This document shows, piece after piece, positions 3,920-5,661 of a stretch of DNA of 5,661 bases (position 1 is the stretch's first letter; every line of letters begins with the position of its first letter). The DNA comes from Alphaproteobacteria bacterium (GTDB lineage Bacteria > Pseudomonadota > Alphaproteobacteria > ATCC43930 > CGMCC-115725), in contig JAFAHP010000225.1 of the NCBI GenBank assembly GCA_019237175.1, positions 1 to 5,661 on the forward strand, read 5' to 3'. The notes below the pieces were generated by a model, which was given only the letters and a program-made list of their open reading frames with translations, searched no databases and was not told the origin of the DNA. The position numbers and the translations under genes are program-made.

Positions 3920-5661
3920 GTGATCTCGGCGCTCTTTGTCGACCGGCCGCGGCTTGCGGTCGTCATTGCGCTCGTCATCACGATCGCCGGGTTGATCGCG
4001 CTGACCCGTATCCCGGTGGCACAATTCCCCGATATCGTGCCGCCACAGGTCCAAGTCACGGCGACCTTTCCAGGCGCCTCAGCTGCCGATGTCGAAGCCG
4101 CCGTTGCGCAACCGATCGAGGCCCAGGTCGTCGGCGTCGACAAGATGATCTACATGAATTCGACGAGCGGCAACGACGGTAGTTACAACCTGACCGTCAG
4201 CTTTGAACTCGGCAGCGACGTCGACATCGACACGGTCAACGTCAACAACCGAGTCCAGACCGCGCTTTCGCAACTGCCGCAAGAAGTTCAGCTCGAAGGC
4301 CTCGTCGTCCAAAAGAAATCGTCAGCGGTTCTACAGTTTATCGCGCTCTACAGCGAGACCGGGAAGCAAGACACGCTGTTCATTACCAATTACGCGATCA
4401 TCAATATCCTCGACGTGCTGTCGCGCACTCCGGGGGTCGGGCAGGCGCACATCTATGGTGCGCTCAATTACTCGATGCGCATCTGGTTCGATACGCAGCG
4501 GCTCTCCAATCTGCAATTGACGCCGTCCGACGTGATCGCGGCGATCCAAGCGCAAAATGTGATTGCCCCGGTCGGTCGCATCGGCGCGCGGCCAATCTCG
4601 AATGAACAGCAATTCCAGCTCAACATCCAGACACAGGGGCGCCTCGTCACACCCGAGCAGTTCGGCAACATCGTATTGCGCGCCAATCCCGACGGCTCAT
4701 TGCTGCGGATCAAGGATGTTGCCCGGGTCGAACTCGGCGCCCAGAACGAGGACATCGAATCGCGATTGAACGGCAAGCCGGCGGTCGCGATCGGCATTTA
4801 TCTCTCGCCCGGCGCCAACGCCGTCCAGACCGCGAAACTGGTTCGCGCCAATCTCGACCGCCTGAGCCAGCGTTTTCCGCCCGGCCTCAAATATCTCGTC
4901 AATTACGACACGACGACCTTTGTTTTCGACACGATCCATGACGTGCTGATCACGCTGCTGATCGCGTTTATCCTGGTCGTCATCGTCGTCTTCCTGTTTC
5001 TCGGCTCGTTGCGGGCAACCCTGATCCCCGCAATAGCGGTCCCGGTCAGCGTCATCGGCGCCTTTGCGGTGCTGTTGGCGATGGGCTATTCGGCCAACAC
5101 GATATCGCTTTTGGCGATGGTGCTGGCGATCGGCATTCTCGTCGACGACGCGATCGTCGTCGTCGAGAATGTCGAACGGGTCATGGAAGAAGAACCCGAT
5201 TTGTCGCCTGCCGAGGCGACAAAAAAAGCGATGGGCGAGATCACCGGCCCGATCATCGCGATCACGCTCGTCCTGTTTTCGGTGTTTGTGCCGATCGCCT
5301 TTATCCCCGGCGTTTCGGGGACTTTGTTCCGTCAGTTCGCGGTTACGATCAGCGTTGCGATGGCGATTTCGGCGTTGAATGCGCTGACCCTATCGCCGGC
5401 TTTGTGCGCCGTATTCTTGCGGCGTGGCGGACCCAAGCGGGGGGTCATGGGTTGGGTGTTGCGGCGTATCGACAATGTGCGCGACGGCTACGCCGCGATT
5501 GTCACTCGCCTAGCGCGCATGTCGTTTTTGGGGGTGGTCGCGATCCTCGGTGCCGCCGCGGTGATCTACGCGCTGCAGGCGCGCGTGCCGACCGGTTTTC
5601 TGCCCGAGGAAGACCAGGGCGCTTTCTTTGTCAATGTACAGTTGCCTGACGCCGCCTCGGT
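3920..5661 (+). CDS. RND multidrug efflux pump, AcrB/MexB-like, C-terminus beyond the right edge
   Basis: The frame starts at GTG 3920 and is open for 580 codons to the window end; full-length family members have about 1,040 residues, so slightly over half is visible. Such pumps are inner-membrane homotrimers that use the proton gradient to export drugs, bile salts, dyes or solvents through the adaptor and an outer-membrane channel. TM1 spans about 11-28 and is followed by IPVAQFPDIVPPQV, typical of HAE1 pumps. The first periplasmic porter loop runs about 40-335. TM2 to TM6 lie at about 340-500 and TM7 begins near 533. In TM4, GILVDDAIVVVENVER (405-420) holds Asp409 and Asp410, matching the AcrB proton-relay pair Asp407/Asp408. 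LSPALCA (491-497) ends TM6. Compared with AcrB from memory, binding-pocket Phe136 aligns with Val137 and Phe178 with Tyr179, so substrate preference may differ. It forms an operon with the adaptor four bases upstream. Confidence 0.95.
   Translation, partial: MISALFVDRPRLAVVIALVITIAGLIALTRIPVAQFPDIVPPQVQVTATFPGASAADVEAAVAQPIEAQVVGVDKMIYMNSTSGNDGSYNLTVSFELGSDVDIDTVNVNNRVQTALSQLPQEVQLEGLVVQKKSSAVLQFIALYSETGKQDTLFITNYAIINILDVLSRTPGVGQAHIYGALNYSMRIWFDTQRLSNLQLTPSDVIAAIQAQNVIAPVGRIGARPISNEQQFQLNIQTQGRLVTPEQFGNIVLRANPDGSLLRIKDVARVELGAQNEDIESRLNGKPAVAIGIYLSPGANAVQTAKLVRANLDRLSQRFPPGLKYLVNYDTTTFVFDTIHDVLITLLIAFILVVIVVFLFLGSLRATLIPAIAVPVSVIGAFAVLLAMGYSANTISLLAMVLAIGILVDDAIVVVENVERVMEEEPDLSPAEATKKAMGEITGPIIAITLVLFSVFVPIAFIPGVSGTLFRQFAVTISVAMAISALNALTLSPALCAVFLRRGGPKRGVMGWVLRRIDNVRDGYAAIVTRLARMSFLGVVAILGAAAVIYALQARVPTGFLPEEDQGAFFVNVQLPDAAS

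Noticed and set aside
2734..4143. A 469-codon open frame on the minus strand, antisense to the adaptor and the start of the pump
   Set aside because: The plus strand encodes two clear RND components over the same bases. The antisense product is rich in Arg, Asp and His with no recognisable domain, as expected for the shadow of GC-rich coding DNA.
1..5661. CRISPR arrays, tRNA or rRNA genes, insertion-sequence transposases, toxin-antitoxin pairs
   Set aside because: I looked for regularly spaced direct repeats, cloverleaf ends with CCA, and transposase or toxin-like frames, and found none.

Overview
The window is GC-rich DNA (roughly 60-65% by eye) with long open shadow frames on both strands. 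The codon usage, the style of the genes and the GC-rich intergenic hairpins suggest an alphaproteobacterium, perhaps of the Rhodospirillales or Hyphomicrobiales. That placement is an inference from general appearance; no rRNA or lineage marker is present. I see no tRNA, rRNA, CRISPR array, phage gene or transposase. Layout, left to right: (1) The minus strand carries an exported alpha/beta hydrolase that runs off the left edge (987 down to 1). A 43-nt imperfect palindrome lies over its candidate promoter and ribosome binding site. (2) At 988-1382 there is no long gene on the minus strand beyond a possible 44-residue membrane mini-protein (1289-1155), which diverges from the next gene. (3) A plus-strand gene (1383-1787) encodes a 134-residue conserved-looking protein that weakly resembles the GIY-YIG fold, and a short terminator-like hairpin follows it. 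(4) The 252-nt gap between two convergent genes (1788-2039) is packed with hairpins and has imperfect terminal inverted repeats, so it looks like a small non-coding intergenic repeat. (5) A minus-strand hotdog-fold thioesterase (2528-2040). (6) A 217-nt divergent intergenic region with a perfect 8-bp inverted repeat. (7) A plus-strand tripartite efflux operon: periplasmic adaptor (2746-3915), then an AcrB-type RND pump (3920 to beyond the right edge). How they fit together: adaptor and pump form one translationally coupled unit. They should make an inner-membrane proton-driven exporter with its periplasmic adaptor; an outer-membrane channel and a local regulator are not in view. The thioesterase shares the divergent control region with this operon, but nothing in its sequence ties it to efflux. 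The hydrolase and the 134-residue protein appear to be independent single genes. Most of the coding content is ordinary accessory or housekeeping material. The less explained signals are in the non-coding DNA: the palindrome at 991-1033, the hairpin-rich element at about 1844-2019 and the inverted repeat at 2657-2681. I do not see evidence for a wholly new multi-gene system.
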